The notes beneath the pieces are model-generated. The model worked only from the letters and a program-made list of their open reading frames with translations, was not told where the DNA came from and searched no databases. From Harmonia axyridis (Eukaryota; Arthropoda; Insecta; Coleoptera; Coccinellidae), in the NCBI RefSeq assembly GCF_914767665.1, contig NC_059505.1:34779506-34843505 (forward strand): DNA of 64,000 nt, given 5' to 3'. Below are positions 24,503 to 35,800 of this stretch, piece after piece (the first letter of the stretch is position 1; every line of letters begins with the position of its first letter). The position numbers and the translations under genes were made by a program.

Positions 24503-26382
24503 CACACATCGTCAAAAGTTTTGGCCCTCCCTTACAACTCTCAACTTGTTTAAAGTAACATGACAATTTTTTGTGTGTGGATTCTTGTCTATCTTATCAC
24601 TTGAATGTTTCTTGTTCGGGAGCTGAGGGGTATAATGTTCGGTTGCCGTACCCCTCTTATTATTGTTGAACTAACAATGACTGGTGCCATCTACGTAGCA
24701 AAAATCATTGAACCAATAATTGTTCCTCTGCGCAAGGAATTTTGGGATAATTTCATTTATCAGGATGATAACGCCCCATCACACTGCACACGAAGGGTTC
24801 AAAACATTCTTCAAGAGAACAATATCTAGAGAATGAACTGGCCAACAAGCCCACCAGACATGAATCCTATTGAGCACGTATGGGATTAATTGAGGAGAGC
24901 AATATCCAATCGCCAAAACCCACCTTCAAATTTTCAGCAATTGATTTTAGCGCTCCAGGAAGAATGGAAGGATATGCCTGAAAATTTCATTAATGACTTG
25001 ATTCGTGGGATTCCTAGGCGTATTGGGCAGTCGATTGAAAGAAGAGCTGGTAATATGGACTATTGAATTTGGATTCAGTTGTGGAATAACTAAAGGGTGT
25101 ATTTTTTAGAGCTATAGAACTTTAAATTGCAATAAAACAACGATAGATTATTCGATTGACATGAATTTTATTTATTCCCAAGATAATCTTGTGGCATTAC
25201 ATTTCAAATATGATTTCTGGCATATGACCGCCACGGCTGGCTCGGATGTAGTCCAATCTGGACGTCAAATTTTCGATGACTTTTTCCAATATTTGTGGCC
25301 GTATATCGGCAATTACACTGCAAATGTTGTCTTCCAAATGGTCAAGGGTTTGTAGCTTATCCTCATAGACCAATGACTTTACATAGCCCCACAGTAGGTA
25401 GTCTAGCGGTGCTAAATCACAAGATCTTGGAGGCCAATTCACAGGTCCAAAACGTGAAATTAGGCGGTCACCAAACGTGTCTTTCAATAAATCGATTGCG
25501 GCACGAGCTGTGTGACATGTTGCGCCGTCTTGTTGGAACCACAGCTCCTGGACATCATGGTTGTTCAATTCAGGAATGAAAAAGTTAGTAATCATGACTC
25601 TATACCGATCACCATTGACTGTAACGTTCTGGCCATCATCGTTTTTGAAGAAGTACGGACCAATGATTCCACCAGCCCATAAAGCCCACCAAACAGTCAG
25701 TTTTTCTGGATGTAACGGTGTTTCGACATACACTTGAGGATTAGCTTCACTCCAAATGCGGCAGTTTTGTTTGTTGACGTAGCCATTCAACCAGAAGTGC
25801 GCTTCATCGCTAAACAAAATGAAATGGACGCAGTGCGCGATACGTACCATGAATATTGCGTGTATGAAGGACCACCCTTTCGGGAACGAGAAATAGACTG
25901 TATCGGGTTTACGTGTAGATTTTGCTTGGTTACAAGGTTTACAACTGTGGTGGGCTGCGCGTGGTTACTTACGAGAACGTGTTGATTACTTGACGGTTGG
26001 GACCAAAAAGAACGATTATTTTCGAATTAAAATTGCACTATTTGCACACGTTGTTCAGGCGTGAGTCTACTGCCAAACCAAACTGAGAATAAATCACTTG
26101 ACAGCTGTTAAATCGGTCGCCATCTTGAACAGTAATGCCAACTCAAAATTATATACCTCGAAAAAAATTATTATTAATCAAATAATAAATAATCGATAAA
26201 TTTATATTTTTTCTTATTTTTCCTATTTTGTCTAATCTTGCATAAAGCATAGAGTAACACACAAAAATTTTCTATCAAATATATTGCAGTTGCAATAGAG
26301 AAAAATATGCATCTCATTTCTAGAACATAGATTGTTTATTTCTTGAGAAACCTAGGGGGGCCAAAACTTTTGACGATGTGTG
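24503..26382 (+). mobile_element. Tc1-like (DD34E) transposon copy 1, carrying a nested mariner
   Basis: The TIRs are cacacatcgtcaaaagtttt at 24503 and its inverse ending at 26382, with TA on both sides (24501-24502, 26383-26384). The transposase is reduced: an internal deletion joins the start (24605) to the catalytic region. The remaining frame has QDDNAPSHCTRRVQN, a stop, then NWPTSPPDMNPIEHVWD. A second mariner is inserted after the transposase at 25093-26174. Comparison with copy 2 at 54589 shows both the deletion and the clean insertion site. Confidence 0.88.
25093..26174 (-). mobile_element. DD41D mariner (rosa-type) nested in the Tc1 element
   Basis: The left end (aagggtgtattttttagagc) and the inverse right end (ending 26174) match weakly. 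TA at 25091-25092 and 26175-26176 flanks it. The minus frame 25850-25197 gives 217 residues of catalytic domain: FSDEAHFWLNGYVNKQNCRI with the first Asp, WFQQDGATCHTARAAIDLL, and CDLAPLDYLLWGYVKSLVY. The second and third aspartates are separated by 41 residues. The C-terminus RASRGGHMPEIIFEM is complete. The N-terminal DNA-binding part is mostly lost or out of frame (25850-26100). Confidence 0.88.
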
Positions 26383-27299
26383 TATATCTGTCCTGTATCA
26401 TTATAGTATGCAGTATACAATTTCACTCAATAAACCTACGAGAATGACGTACCTACAAAACATTTAATAACGTTATAAACAGAGACATTCATAATTTTCT
26501 TGAGAAAATATTCTTTAGAAAACGAGAAAGCATATGTTAAAAATATTATTTTTAAAAATATCATTCATGGTTGAAAGTTTTGATTCTGTTTTTTTGACAA
26601 ATAGCATTTCTACGACCATCCCTGAATGATATTCTGTATTTCAATGGGTTATACGATCATGAAAGAAAAAAATGTTCATGAGAACTCTCATATAACTACG
26701 AAAAAAAAATTTCAAGCTCTTTATGCATCGTTCAAATGTACAAATAGATTCAGAATAATTCGCGATCGAAGAGATTCGCCTCTAACCGGACTCGCAGCTT
26801 CATACCATTGCGGAGATCCGAGAAAGCTTTATCTTTTTTTTTATCGACAAAATCTCGAGTAGAAAGTGGAATAACTGCACAGAGATATGTTTGAGATACG
26901 CTCCGAACATTATTATCTGTGGATATGCGTTAATTATATAGTCGAAAAAAAAGAGAATTCTGGCGTTCGAATTGTATGAATGAACAGTGTTTTTCATTCA
27001 TAGTGGGTAACCTTAAGTAGATGGGTTGTGGTTTCACTTTAGGAATCGCAGTTGGATCTACGAATGGTGTTGGTACTCGTGTACCTAGAATAATTAGGGT
27101 CTAGACCACTCTTTTCTCGATCTCTGGTATCTATGGGTGGAACTATGTAAATTCTACTTATTTTGTTCAATATTTCTATATGTAAACACCAAATAAAATC
27201 ACATTAATTTTATTTCTTTCTTCATTCAATTCTCCTGAACAATAATTCTGCATTCGTTTAGTGGAAGAGCATAAATGGTTATTTATAGTGGCGACACTA

Positions 27300-28542
27300 A
27301 CAGGCCAATTGAAAAGTCCCTGGTCTACCATTTTTAAACACATTTTTTTGGCAGAATTCGATTTTATTATTCAACATACTTGCTTTCGAGGGCTATACAG
27401 CGATTATAGCGATCTTCCAACTTTTCGATACCATTTTGTAGTACGATTTGTCTTTCGCTCAAAAATAGGCCTCAGTTTCGGCGATGACTTCTTCATTGGT
27501 GCTAAACTCTTTCCAGCGAGCATTCTTTTGAGGTCTGAGAACAGAAAAAAGTCGCTGAGGGCCAGATCTGGCGAATATGGTGAATGCAGAAACAATTCGA
27601 AGCCCAATTCATGTAATTTTGCCATTGTTTTCCTTGATTTGTGACACGCCGCATTGTCTCGATGAAACAGCACCTTTTTCTCTTGAAATTAGGCCGTTTT
27701 TTATCGATTTCATCCTTTAAACCATCCAATAACGCTATATAATAATTGCTGTTGACGGTCTGGCCTTTTTGGAGGTAATCAGTGAAGATTTTACCTTACG
27801 CATCCCAGAATAATGATGCCATAATCTTGCCAGCTGACTGTTGTGTGAATCCTCGCTTTGGATTCAGTTCATCGTTTGCAGTCCACTCAGCTGACTGTCG
27901 ATTGGACTTCAAAGTGAAATGATGGAGCCATGTTTCATTCACTGTCACATATCAACGCAAAAATTCAGGTTTATTGCACTTAAACAGCTTTAAACAATGC
28001 TCAGAATCATTAACATTTATTTGCTTTTGATTGATTGTGAGCTCACGCGGCACCAATTTTGCACACAGCTTGCACATGTACAAATATTTGTGAATGATGT
28101 ACACGTACAGATGATATCTTCACAATGTCTGCTTTCTCGATCAACTCCACTTTACGGTCATTCAAAATTATTTTGTGAACATTTTGAATTTTTCGTTGGT
28201 CTTCGCTGCTCATTTCATCACGTTCAAACTGAGCATACCAATCAATGATGGTGAATTTTCATGGTGCAGACCCCGGAAACTCTTCATTAAGCCAAGCACT
28301 CGCTTCAACTGTATTTTTTCCTTCAATAGGTAATATTTTATCAGCACACGAAATTATATTTTTTCCATCTTTTTTCAAATAACTAAAGTAGCTACACTCA
28401 CAACGCAAAATCTCACAAACTAATGGTCAGACTGCTGTCAAATTTTGACATGTATCGTTTGAAGATTGGTACTAACTAAAAATCTTTTGGATTTAATACT
28501 AGCGCCGCCATCTGTGCATCAGATCATGTTCAATTGACCTAA
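27300..28542 (-). mobile_element. mariner (irritans subfamily) copy B, full length, inactive
   Basis: Both ends are present: acaggccaattgaaaagtcc from 27300 and its diverged inverse ending at 28542, with TA on each side (27298-27299, 28543-28544). On the minus strand the transposase frame is broken. The C-terminal part 27673-27404 still shows HRDNAACH (Asn pair kept) and PDLALSDFFLFSDLKRMLAG. It is about 1.24 kb, close to the usual 1.3 kb. It lies in the long intergenic region and has no link to host genes. Confidence 0.9.
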
Positions 28543-28730
28543 TATGTATTATTTTCTGTCATTTCTTATGTCATTTGTGTTTAGTAGGTTATTTCATTCA
28601 ATAATGGAAAGATAGATGCACGCTTCAACAACTTTGTTAATTGTTAAATTCTTTTATCAAAATCAGTGCTCATTTGTGAATAGGTACTAAGGATATTTTT
28701 AGAAAAAATGGTATTTTCAAATTATTATTG

Positions 28731-28935
28731 TAGGTGTACGGAGATCGCTGGATTGGTCGTGGTGGACCTCACGTATGGCCTGCTCGATCCGTGGACTGAA
28801 ACCCCCTGGATTATTTTTTATGGGGCCACCTAAAGACATTAGTTCATACTAGGCCCGTGGAAGATGTGGACGATTTGAGAGATCGGATAATTACTGAGTG
28901 TAACTCAATAAGATTGGATGGTTGCATCCATTTCC
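28731..28935 (+). mobile_element. Mariner-type transposase C-terminal remnant
   Basis: One frame reads YGDRWIGRGGPHVWPARSVD, a stop, then NPLDYFLWGHLKTLVHTRPV and DLRDRIITECNSIRL. This is the third-Asp region of a mariner transposase, with the conserved DLNPLDYFLWG box carrying a stop. Nothing upstream of it is recognisable. Confidence 0.65.
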
Positions 28936-31900
28936 AACAATTCTTGTAAGTTAATGTGTATATTGAGTCATACATGCATCTTATTTGGTATTTACATGTA
29001 ATTTTCAGTACTGAATTTTTATTTGTTGGAAATTTGTTTCGTTCTTTATCTTCGCAACAAAGCGCTTTTTCAAAAATAATCAAAGCATGAAATATCCTTA
29101 AAATAGTTCAAGGATTAACCTCTTGAAGTTTTGCCCCATGTTTACCTGACATCCTGTATAATACAACTTTATTTCTATGCAGACTCCCTAGGTTGCATTA
29201 TTTTCTGGTTATCCCTCTTACCCTAAAACACAAATTACGGACCACAAATATTGAATCAGATTGTGGAATTTCAATTATTTCCAATTGAATTCTAGAGTTG
29301 AGCACATTCATTTCACGGTAATTCTATTACAATTTAATCGACAATCGAACCTGAACCAACCTGAAATCCTGAATAATAGGGGCTATTAACCCTTCGGCAT
29401 GCAGAATGAAAAGGTTTGAGTAAATTGTTTTTGTCAAGTGGAGCACTTTATACGGTGAAGAGCTTAAAAGTATAAAAAGGTCCCCCTTATGTGCCTCAGG
29501 GGCGTCCAAAGTAACGGTATAAAAGTCAGCGATAAATACAACGCTTTTTTTGTAGAAAGTGTTCTTTCGGAGTTCTATTGTTAATTTATTTATGAGTTTC
29601 ATTTACATTTGTAGTGATTCTATAGTAAATTGTGTATATCTAGTAATAGAAGCGATATTTTTCTGGGCGACAATGTAAATGAAGTTTGGGAATGGGATTT
29701 TACTACGAGGTGAACATAAATTTTTTTCTGAATTCGCCATGAATTTTATCATGAATTGAGAAATTTTTTGAATGAATGGTGATTGTCAATCATAATCTCA
29801 TTTTCTATGGAATCGTCTCCTTGTGATATGAATCAGATATTCATTATTCATATCGGTTCAAAATCTACTTATCTTCCAAAAATATTCGAAAAGTTCGTAA
29901 TGTGATGATGTTCAAATGTGCTGAAAATGATATCTTGAATTTGTTCCCCTATAAATCTAAGGGAATATATGAAAACTCTTACCCACTTCTTAAAGATTAT
30001 TATCAAGACATATCCACTATCTGAAAAAGTAATGATTGTATACTTCTCCCATTTGTTACAGTTGAGGGCATCTATGGCTAAATTACTTCATCGCGATAGT
30101 TACACTCAGTATAAAAGAAGATGATATTTCAGAAAATGTATTTCAAATTACGTGATTTTTGAAATGCTAAAATCATTAATATAAACCGAAAAAAATCGAA
30201 ATTTTGTCTAATGAACAAATCAAGGCATTTAGATTTACATTTCTGTAAAAGAAGTTAGGTCAGGCGACCTAGCCGACCACCTGTTGGGACATCGGAAAAT
30301 ATCCACCTACTACTTTTTTGAAATAGTCATTTCCAGCTCATGGAATTCTACGTAAAATGTTGCTATAGGAATGTTTTACAGAAATGGAAAATTTCCAACA
30401 AAAGAAAAGTAAGAGCAATATCGAAAATGAATATTTTCGAAAAACACCCTGTAACTAACGGTAGTAGCTATGGAGTTGCGGTTTTCGCCAATGAGTTTCT
30501 CATGAAAATTGATTCTTAGAGACACCGACATCAGTTTTCGTCTATCTAGTATGGAAATAGGACTTCTCATTCGAAAGTTTTCAATTTGGCCCACCCTGTA
30601 CAAATATTTCAAAAGTAGATTCTTGAATTCAAAGGCAAGACTTTTCTATTTTCATTCTCTGATTAGGCCTAGATGGGAATTTTCATAATGAGCTATGCCC
30701 CCTTGAAATCTGCACAATGAAGTTTTTCTAGGCGAAAGAAATATAATATTTCAACACTGCCGTCCGAAAAATTCTGAAAACTGCCATATTTTCTTTAAAT
30801 ATTCAAACAGGAAAGGTTGTAGACATATAGTAGTAATACATCAGTATGTCAAAATTCCGCAAATTGTTGGAAATTTATTAAATTTGTTTATTACAACAGA
30901 ATTTGCTCAAGAAAATAGGAATTCTTGAACGATTTCAGAAAAACAATTTTCCAATTACCACGTTCCAAGAGAAGTAAATACTATCCTTTTCAATAATCTT
31001 TTTTCCATTGAAGAAAAGGAACTGCTCATAAAAATGATAAATGCATGCTTGAAAAGTTTGATTTTTCCAGTTATTATTCAAGATGCCATATATCGACATA
31101 AAATCATGGGAGAAGAAAATTTTGCAGTCGATTTTTTTCCTATGGAAATGAACTTCTTATGAAAAATATTTTTTTTTTGAATATGCAGAGTCATTATCTT
31201 GAACTAAATAACTGTATCTTTTAGCATCTCATCTTGAACCTTCTCTGCAAACAACCAAAGTTCGTTCTCAAAAAGATATTCTTTGCTACGATGGGTTATC
31301 AGAACAGAAAAACAGAAATTTTTTTCAGTTCAAAAGCTATATATCTGAATTTTCGAAAAACTTATTTTATCGATGAAATTTATATACACATAAAATTCCG
31401 TTGTAATCTGAATAATAGGTAATGAGATTTTTCGTCCACATCAGGACATTCTACAATTTTGCTGAAAAGTCCAATGACAAATATTTATCACATTTCATAA
31501 CGACTCAAAGTAAGTTAATCCAAATAGTCATACATTGAGGATAAAAAACCCTCCAACTCAAACTTAATCAACTCATACGATCTAATTTATCGATAAGAAA
31601 TAAACCAATCATATCTCAAGCCGTTCGACATAAGTGTGAACTCAAATTATAACGAACTTGACTTGTAGTGATATTAATTATTAACGCAATCCAAACATGA
31701 ACTATACGAAGCAATTATCAACTTCCTTGAAGGTAGTCAACTATATTTATTCATCTTTGAGCAATTAAAGCAAAAAGGTACACGATATTCTCGTTCACCA
31801 ATCGAAAGTTGTTCAATAATGATTATATGTTGGATTACGTATATTTGAAGAAGCAAAAAATAAGATTTACTTTCTATCCAATAAAACCATAGGATATCAC

Positions 31901-32753
31901 ATTAATAAAACTTAAAATTCGGATTTTTATGACAAATGCAGGCAAGTTTTTATGTAGGTGAAGTTTTAATAAATAAACATAATTCTTAATCTTGATTTGA
32001 GAACTGAATTTGCAATTTTTGAAATGAAAAATGCGAAATTTTGGTGTTGAGCGACAAAAATTATTATATCACTAAATTGCTGACCTTCATGAATGTGAAT
32101 TGAGTGATGTTTGGGCTGAATTGGTTGACATTATGTTGAGGTTTTCATTTTATTATTTTTCAGTCATGAACTATGATTCAATTGAGATTGATTGATGAAA
32201 GTGCCAAATTTATACAGAGGAATAATCTAACAATTTTAAAGATATAAAAAGAGGAAAATTGTTTCAATCACTCTATTCGTTTTATAATCCTGATCCTCTG
32301 TAAAAATTCGGAGTCAATCTAACACCACTTCACAACTCAATCACAGTCACAAAATTTTACGATTATTGAAAAAACAAACACAGAAGCACCTGCTAAAAAA
32401 AGGTGTGAAAAATATTAACCAATTGTGAGTACTTTAAAACACAATCGTAAACCAATCGTTTAAGATAATTTACCATCCTACAGCCAGTGGATTCTGAATG
32501 AACTGACTCGTCTTCACTGCTGTAACCAAATACAACCTCAATGCGGTATTCCTATGAGAACGTTAGAGTGTATCAAATGAGAAGATATTCGGTATTGGCG
32601 ACTGAATATTTTCACTGTCGATGGAACAAGTGTTGGGAGATTGTTTTGCACCAAACAAAGAAGGTTGTACTTCTATTTCCCTCCTTCTTAAACAGATTCT
32701 ATAACCCTAATTCCTGAGAGAACTAGTCCAACTGACATACATAGAAAAGAAGA
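28936..32753. other. Intergenic region upstream of Osiris gene 2
   Basis: No host gene seen. Short motifs such as caccctgtaac (about 30445) and cccaccctgtac (about 30592) resemble the ends of insect TIR elements, but I cannot pair them. Enhancers of the Osiris genes could lie here; the sequence alone does not show them. Confidence 0.4.
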
Positions 32754-32788
32754 TATAAAATCTTCCTACTTTCCTGTGATCTTCATTC
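32754..32788 (+). promoter_or_regulatory. Core promoter of Osiris gene 2 (TATA box plus initiator)
   Basis: TATAAA at 32754-32759 is followed by TCATTC at 32783-32788, a match to the arthropod Inr (TCAKTY). The Inr A lies 31 bases after the first T of the TATA box, the canonical spacing. This gives an 86-base 5' UTR before the ATG at 32871. A second Inr-like TCAGTT (32844-32849) has no TATA at the right distance. Confidence 0.6.
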
Positions 32789-32870
32789 GATTTGCAACCT
32801 CGGACATGTACAAAGTTTTTTAAAACCGTTGGTCATCTGTTGTTCAGTTTGTACATCCACGATTGTGATA

Positions 32871-35800
32871 ATGAACTCTAAAGTGATCTGTGCTGTGCTT
32901 GCACTTGGCCTTGTGGCCTTGGCCCAGGCTGGACCAGTGGTTGACAATAACAAAGGCCACGTGGATAACTTAGTAAGACTGCAATACTTCTATTAGTACA
33001 ATCGAATTTTTTCTATGAATGAAAATTCTCAACTTTTTTATCACAGTCAAAAATAATCGTAATAATTGTGGGATGAGAAATAACGTTTGAATATTGCAAT
33101 TAATATTTTATCACTTTAATATTCATTCATGAATTACCTTCACAACCATCAAAAATTCATCTGGCAGATATAATTTGAATTCTGAAAAAAATCCGGTGAA
33201 ATAAAATGCAAAAATTTATTCAAATTTTCAACAGTATCTGAAAGTTTCTCAAGATTCAATGAAGTTTCGTAAATAACCATAAGGTCGTTCATTAAATGTT
33301 GAATATTTTTATGAAATGGCACAATTATTTATTTCGAAAATTTCCACAAAAACGTTCTAGCTAGATAAAACAAAACTGAAACACAGTTTTACCAATTATA
33401 AACGAAACAAAATTTTTTTTGCATCTTTTCGTTTCAAATGTAGTGAAAAAGAAATTATTAATTTCTTAACATCATCATTCATAGCACTTAAAGTATCTCA
33501 AACATAACCCATAAAATGATTGTAGTCATTTTAAAAACCATATTTGTTCTTCAGGTCAACACCAACGAATACAGTACTGTAGAGGCATCCCTACTGAAAA
33601 AACTGAACACAAAATGCTCCACCAGAGACATCAGCGCGTGCATGATGCTCAAACTAGTCACCTATTTCAATAAGATGCTGAAAAAATCATCAATTGAATA
33701 TGGTGACGTAGAAATCACCCAAACATCAACAGAAAAAATTCCAGAAGACACTTCAAGGAGTCTGAACGATGTTGATAACATGTCTGAAGAAGAACAAATC
33801 AGTGAAGTCATCACAGACAAACTGTCCAGTTTCATCAGGACCAGGTCTTTGAAATGGAAGGTAGGTGGAAGATCAAACAAGAATTAATTTGATTTTAGTC
33901 GAAGTCGAAATTTATGTACACAGACGATTAGTTGCCTGAAATACACTAATAACTTGAATTGTTTCCAAACAAGCTTTTATTTGCATAAATTGCTATGCTA
34001 ATAGCAGTTCTAGATATTCAATTGTTCGCACGAGCTTGTTAAGGTTGGTAGTATTTGCAGAAGATATTTGAGGTAACTTGCAATATAACATCTGAATCAC
34101 GTGCAATTTTGCTTGACAAAAATAATCTTCTCTTTCCTAATTTGCAGAAGAACTTCTGAATATCAGATCGACTTTGATTTATTTTATATCTCCATATCCT
34201 ACAATTTGAAGGAAAAAATAACAAAAAATCTTCCATTTATTTTGCAATACGTAATTCATTCTTAAAGGTATTTTTCCAATTCTTCTTCGTCTCATTTTCT
34301 TTTCCCAAAAAGTTCAAAAAACTAGAAATGAAACAATAAACATAGAAGGAAATGTCAAAACAGTCTTCTTAGTTACTTCATATCAATTCAGCTTTTGGCA
34401 GAATATAAATAGATACTCAGATACTCTTCGAAAAGTTCTAAATCTTCTAAGAATCTTAGATAGCAAAAGGTATATTAGACAAAAGACTTATAAAAAAATT
34501 ATAAAAAAGGAACTGAAAAAGTTCGACCATTTGAAAAAAAACTTGAGTAAAACTTTTCCAACACCCATTCAAAAATACTTTGTGAGAGCACTGACTAAAG
34601 ATAAAGAAATTTAAATATTTCTGTGATCTTCACCCGTCAAATCAAAATTTCGCACTTAACCTCAATTTCAATACCAACACCTCGAGGAATTTGGCTCGAT
34701 GGTCATGAGAAGTAGTTATTGACCTCAAAATGCCGAACTCTACAGCAATTATAGGAACACTTCTTCCTGGGTCGCTTCTAACACGCTTGAACTTTCACAT
34801 AATTCAGAATAATGCGGATTAAGAGATTCTCTAACGAAGATCACGGTCGAGATGCTGTACAAGTCGTCTGGAGGAGTGTAACCCTTTTTTACCGAGATCG
34901 TTACTTTCTTACAACCTTTCATTTTCTCTTCGAAACAGATGCACAATCGTTGCAGGTGCATATCAGTTTCATATGTTGACCTTTATTCCGGTAATTAGTT
35001 GACTTTCCAAGAATCATCATTATTATGCTGAATTTTCTCCTCGAGTTAAGTTTGTCCCATAGTCATTACTGGAGGAGTTGTGCTGAAGATGTTGATCTAA
35101 TGACATTGAATTTTTCACGACTTATTACTACCTTGGGAATGTCATTATTGTTTCCTTATGGAGAAAGTAATGCTACATTTATTATCTTGGTTTTCCAGGA
35201 AGAAGGAAATTTATATTAAGTATGGTCTTCATGGGAAGTTCTTCGTGAATATGTCTTTCATTTTACCTTTAAATAACTTCAACTTTTAATCTTATTCAAT
35301 GTTTCTTTCATTTTTCTTTCTTGTTTCGTTTTTTCATTTAATTTTATTAATCACTTATGATTATTTAATCTTTTGACATTTGTCAAAAGTATCCTACTAC
35401 AAGATAAGTTGCTTTGTTGAAGAGGATCTGTATGAAGTATGCACACATTTAGATATATTATTTTCTTTTAAGATGCTCAATAAAAAACTTTTCACGTTCT
35501 TCTATAAATTGAGTAAGAACTTTATAATAGCTAAAGTATTTGAGTTATGTAAAAATACTTTTTGTGTTGGAGACAGCTTCTTTTAAAAAAGTTTCTGAGA
35601 TACTAGTAACCTTTTGCTCCAAAACGAAAGGAAGTAAGATAAAGTAATTTTGATACTAGGAAGGAACAACTTTTTTTTTTCGAACGACTTTGCATGTGTT
35701 CAATGGATTATTAGATCTGAAAAGTAGAATTGAGGTTTTTATCTCAGAAATTTAATGTTTCTATCAATATTTTCACCTGAAAAAACGGTGACATTGATTA

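Noticed and set aside
27261..27644. 127-codon plus-strand ORF
   Set aside because: Antisense of mariner copy B's transposase.
29327..29602. 91-codon minus ORF
   Set aside because: No signal peptide, domain or splice context; surrounding sequence looks like non-coding repeat.
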